DNA from: Channallabes apus
Lineage: Eukaryota > Chordata > Actinopteri > Siluriformes > Clariidae
DNA: 64,000 nt
Assembly: GCA_030522415.1 (NCBI GenBank)
Contig: CM060104.1
Coordinates: 20,847,825 to 20,911,824, forward strand
Direction: 5' to 3'
Positions 63,101-64,000 of the stretch are shown piece after piece. The position numbers and the translations under genes were made by a program. How positions within the stretch are numbered: position 1 is the stretch's first letter; the number at the start of each line of letters is the position of its first letter. The notes beneath the pieces were generated by a model, which had not been told where the DNA came from, searched no databases, and saw nothing but the letters and a program-made list of their open reading frames with translations.

Positions 63101-64000
63101 ATAAGAAAGACACACTACTCATGCTAGAGGACAGAGCAGCAAGAGTGGCAAAGAAATACAGTAGCATCAGGAAAGATGGAGAAACCATACACCATCTGTT
63201 ACAGGTAGGAGTTCATTCACAGGTGGCAACTTTATAGATTCCTATCCCATAAAATATATTTATGTTTCCTTAACCTTGCCATTTATGCATGGAACATTTA
63301 TTTTATTTGCTATAGGAGAACAGAAACCTCTACGCAGCAGATGAAGATTCAGAAGCATGGAAGGAGTATGTGGAATATGTGGATGAAATGATAGTGGAAG
63401 GCTTTTTCAGTGCCATCACTTATTCTTTAGAGTTCTTTGTTTACAATATGGAGAGCTCAGTGAGACAGGCTCCGCTGATAGAGGCTCAAATGGTGCTTAG
63501 TGGGTCTGAAATCGCTTTCAGACCCTCTCTGGACATGGGTGCAGGTGACGGTCTTTATCAGTTAGTAAAGGGCCTGTTGCAGGACATGTTCCAAATGTCT
63601 AGTCAAATCAAAAGGGTGGCAGATCATCTGGATGTGAAAGACTATCAGGTGAATATTGTTTTTTGTTTGTTTGTTTTTTAAATTCAAATAATATTTAATT
63701 GTTCATGTTCATGCATAAAATAGCTGTGCAAGCTACATCCTTAAATGAATGAATGTCTAATATTTGTTCGTAGGATGATTTGGATGATATGCTGGATCTC
63801 CTAGACCTACGACAGGAAGTGATGGAGCGAGTGAAAGATGTGATCGTAAAAGTTTCCCAGTATCAGAGCTCATTTGAGAAGTACACACACCTATGGCTGG
63901 ATGATCGGAGTGAGTTTCTCAAGCAGTTTCTCCTGTATGGTCAGGCACTGACAACGGAATATGTGGAAGCATATGGGGAGGCTATAGATTTACCAGAGAA
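54911..64000 (+). CDS. Axonemal outer-arm dynein heavy chain, N-terminal part (DNAH9/11/17 group; dnah11 leading candidate)
   Basis: Sixteen in-frame exons: 54911-55144, 55769-55912, 56240-56436, 56523-56721, 56805-56904, 57562-57773, 57944-58177, 59226-59393, 59782-59898, 59973-60110, 62022-62146, 62279-62474, 62564-62668, 62809-63204, 63316-63648 and 63774-64000 (runs off). Together they give 1,041 codons of an expected roughly 4,500. This covers the tail (DHC_N1 region), which binds intermediate chains and the partner heavy chain; the motor is outside the window. Family landmarks are PVLVV after GKTVL, LDFWRSR (near residue 240), VVLLQELCNLLIQQ (near 350), a WDFPSTLVFTRFD stretch (near 420), KNMPAMSGALKWAK (near 590) and SEFLKQFLLYGQAL (near 1015). 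The product is a force-generating ATPase of ciliary outer arms. The start is the only in-frame ATG after the stop at 54,677. The acidic N-terminus and LSN/SQD wording favour dnah11, but dnah9 is not excluded. Confidence 0.93.
55145..55768. mobile_element. Intron 1 with SINE and LINE-tail fragments
   Basis: On the minus strand, 55,310-55,465 carries a tRNA-like SINE head (GGTACAGTGGTTGAGG, then GTTCAAATCCCAGCATTACC). At about 55,640-55,690 the wording GCTGTGGCGACCCCTGAAAG with an AAGAAGAAG tail is the 3' end of a common fish non-LTR retrotransposon on the plus strand. The acceptor is TATACCAG|GT. Confidence 0.6.
55769..55912 (+). CDS. Dynein heavy chain exon 2 (residues 79-126)
   Basis: 48 codons, phase 0 at both ends. 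Encodes LYILKKENVPILP, then LLFGMLSPSLLLQLSASVDK, a segment typical of the far N-terminus of outer-arm heavy chains. Intron 2 (55,913-56,239) shows nothing notable. Confidence 0.9.
56240..56436 (+). CDS. Dynein heavy chain exon 3 (residues 127-191, splits codon 192)
   Basis: 197 nt, ending in phase 2 at AT|GTATGA. Encodes LPLLSNKDNHHLWPNVISQD and VYGKTVLPVL, the best-preserved N-terminal landmarks of the family. Confidence 0.92.
56523..56721 (+). CDS. Dynein heavy chain exon 4 (residues 192-258)
   Basis: Completes codon 192 and ends in phase 0 at CAG|GTTTGT. Encodes VETMVITWAHLIQKVLKED and ELDFWRSRKDNIENICEQ, where the DHC_N1 tail domain normally begins. Confidence 0.93.
56805..56904 (+). 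CDS. Dynein heavy chain exon 5 (residues 259-291)
   Basis: 100 nt, ending in phase 1 at GATG|GTAATT. Encodes MVRILELTDSSYYPSFRML. Confidence 0.9.
57245..57465 (+). mobile_element. Non-LTR retrotransposon 3' tail in intron 5
   Basis: Same family as 31,485-31,746: GGCTTGCTCAGAGACATT, then GTTAAAAGCGCTATATAAAT, ending in TTGAAATTGAAATTG. A (GT)n run (57,155-57,181) lies just upstream. Intron 5 spans 56,905-57,561. Confidence 0.75.
57562..57773 (+). CDS. Dynein heavy chain exon 6 (residues 292-362)
   Basis: Acceptor TTTAAAG|GATT, donor CAG|GTAATT, phase 0 at the end. Contains LVWTHCSFYRHPARIVVLL and ELCNLLIQQ, matching the family closely. Confidence 0.93.
57944..58177 (+). CDS. Dynein heavy chain exon 7 (residues 363-440)
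   Basis: 78 codons, phase 0 at both ends. Contains a predicted helix (EETLEKLQTVMKIIRCFKET) and then CWDFPSTLVFTRFD, a conserved tail motif. Confidence 0.93.
58255..58622 (+). mobile_element. tRNA-derived SINE in intron 7
   Basis: Closely similar to the copy at 13,764, missing the first few bases. Head GGTGGTGTAGTGGTTAGCAC, B box GGTTCGATTCC. Flanked by 9-bp direct repeats ATTATTTTA at 58,246-58,254 and 58,623-58,631. Inserted in sense orientation. Confidence 0.88.
58639..59178 (-). mobile_element. Tc1/mariner-like element, 540 bp, in intron 7
   Basis: Inverted ends CACTACCGTTCAAAAGTTTG and its counterpart CAAACTTTTGAACTGTAGTG are flanked by TA on both sides (58,637-58,638 and 59,179-59,180). 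The minus-strand interior (58,990 down to 58,694) encodes a transposase N-terminal scrap with LKNDQLTAPQI and ISISTVQRRL, the second helix-turn-helix of a Tc1-type transposase. The catalytic part is gone. It begins 7 bp after the SINE's duplication. Confidence 0.85.
59226..59393 (+). CDS. Dynein heavy chain exon 8 (residues 441-496)
   Basis: 56 codons, phase 0 at both ends. Encodes VQLQKLGKIVFGGTKGRMY, equivalent to the LxKLxKxxFxGxxG landmark of the tail. Intron 8 (59,394-59,781) shows no repeat. Confidence 0.93.
59782..59898 (+). CDS. Dynein heavy chain exon 9 (residues 497-535)
   Basis: 39 codons, phase 0. Encodes DFEADYTHFKEKVADYDRQL, the FE-D--F--KV-D-DR-L landmark. Confidence 0.93.
59973..60110 (+). 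CDS. Dynein heavy chain exon 10 (residues 536-581)
   Basis: 46 codons, phase 0, from ATAG|CTGC to CAG|GTATCA. Encodes RPFLDRGIIKETF in the middle of the tail domain. Confidence 0.92.
60317..61297. mobile_element. LTR-like insertion (possible solo LTR), 981 bp, in intron 10
   Basis: The inserted block starts TGTCACGTTCTG and ends ACCCTCACA, the TG...CA form of a long terminal repeat. It is bordered by ATCGG direct repeats (60,312-60,316 and 61,298-61,302). The flanking identity extends to ATCGGTGT because the base after the right copy repeats the element's start, so an 8-bp duplication is also possible. There are no coding frames of note. The interior has loosely repeated ACAGACTAAGA/CTAGACAGAC wording at 60,770-60,890. 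A non-autonomous DNA element is the alternative. Confidence 0.55.
61298..62021. other. Remainder of intron 10
   Basis: AT-rich sequence with no recognised repeat. A degenerate CATCAT/CATTGTCATCATC stretch lies near 61,508-61,540. Confidence 0.4.
62022..62146 (+). CDS. Dynein heavy chain exon 11 (residues 582-622, splits codon 623)
   Basis: Ends in phase 2 at AT|GTAAGT. Encodes KNMPAMSGALKWAKMLKNRI, the strongest landmark of the DHC_N1 region (K-MPP-AG-L-WA--L--RI in relatives). The family's usual PPVAG reads PAMSG here. Confidence 0.95.
62279..62474 (+). CDS. Dynein heavy chain exon 12 (residues 623-688)
   Basis: 66 codons with the split one. Encodes LLDQYEKEVYSDWCSNI and NLDQPLIRRD, conserved in outer-arm beta-type chains. 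Confidence 0.95.
62564..62668 (+). CDS. Dynein heavy chain exon 13 (residues 689-723)
   Basis: 35 codons, phase 0. The translation (LLAVLRDVRHLHMLH, then ALEVYEKRD) matches the family's L--VL-E--YL segment. It is short and easily missed. Confidence 0.88.
62809..63204 (+). CDS. Dynein heavy chain exon 14 (residues 724-855)
   Basis: The longest exon in the window, 132 codons, phase 0. Contains VQLYNRVRHMAVDAEVSLMK, a LTWQDQG motif (TWQ-E in relatives) and KDNKKDTLLMLEDR. It is largely helical with coiled-coil character. Confidence 0.95.
63316..63648 (+). CDS. Dynein heavy chain exon 15 (residues 856-966)
   Basis: 111 codons, phase 0. Encodes WKEYVEYVDEMIVEGFFSAI and PLIEAQMVLSGSEIAFRPSL, matching the W--YV--ID-----GF--AI and PSL landmarks of the family. 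Confidence 0.95.
63774..64000 (+). CDS. Dynein heavy chain exon 16, cut by the window edge (residues 967-1041)
   Basis: Begins GTAG|GATG and stays open to base 64,000. Encodes LDLRQEVMERVKDVI, then DDRSEFLKQFLLYGQAL. A GTGAGT at 63,909 looks like a donor, but the conserved reading continues past it, so it is not used as one. Confidence 0.92.

Noticed and set aside
63909..63914. GTGAGT inside exon 16 as a splice donor
   Set aside because: The conserved dynein reading (FLKQFLLYG) continues directly after it, so using it would remove a family landmark.

Overview
This window is vertebrate genomic DNA and almost certainly from a teleost fish. The evidence is very sparse coding sequence, long AT-rich non-coding tracts, many (CA)n/(GT)n microsatellites, and fish-type interspersed repeats: tRNA-derived SINEs, L2-clade LINEs, and Tc1-like and PIF/Harbinger-like DNA elements. 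The best-preserved SINE type, with a (GAAT)n tail, resembles repeats I associate with catfish (Siluriformes). That narrower placement is inference.

Layout. Bases 1-278 look like the end of a coding exon (+ strand) that closes on a consensus splice donor but carries one in-frame TGA; I do not recognise the protein. The next 3.6 kb is relatively CpG-rich and has promoter-like features. From about 3.7 kb to 54.4 kb I find no convincing protein-coding exon. This gene desert is a mosaic of decayed repeats, microsatellites and compositionally even, repeat-free islands (for example 9.4-9.8, 12.6-13.3, 15.1-15.5, 24.6-25.4, 41.1-41.5, 45.2-45.4 and 47.1-48.2 kb) that read like vertebrate conserved non-coding elements. 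It is either a long intron of the left-hand gene or an intergenic regulatory landscape.

The right end (54,911-64,000, + strand) holds the first 16 coding exons of an axonemal outer-arm dynein heavy chain of the DNAH9/DNAH11/DNAH17 group, with dnah11 the leading candidate. All exon junctions keep frame and have GT/AG borders. They give 1,041 codons of the N-terminal tail, and the gene runs off the window. A match to the RFX X-box consensus lies about 160 bp before the start codon, as expected for a motile-cilium gene, and a partly repeated 150-bp module sits just upstream of it.

Mobile elements: a 1.39-kb Tc1-like transposon with about 210-bp terminal inverted repeats, inserted in or at the edge of a minus-strand L2 LINE; a 708-bp Harbinger-like MITE with a TTA duplication; a 540-bp Tc1/mariner-like element in dynein intron 7 next to a SINE; a 981-bp LTR-like insertion in intron 10; and a plus-strand L2 LINE relic at 37.7-40.0 kb carrying a SINE. 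No genuine tRNA, rRNA, CRISPR or bacterial-type feature was seen.
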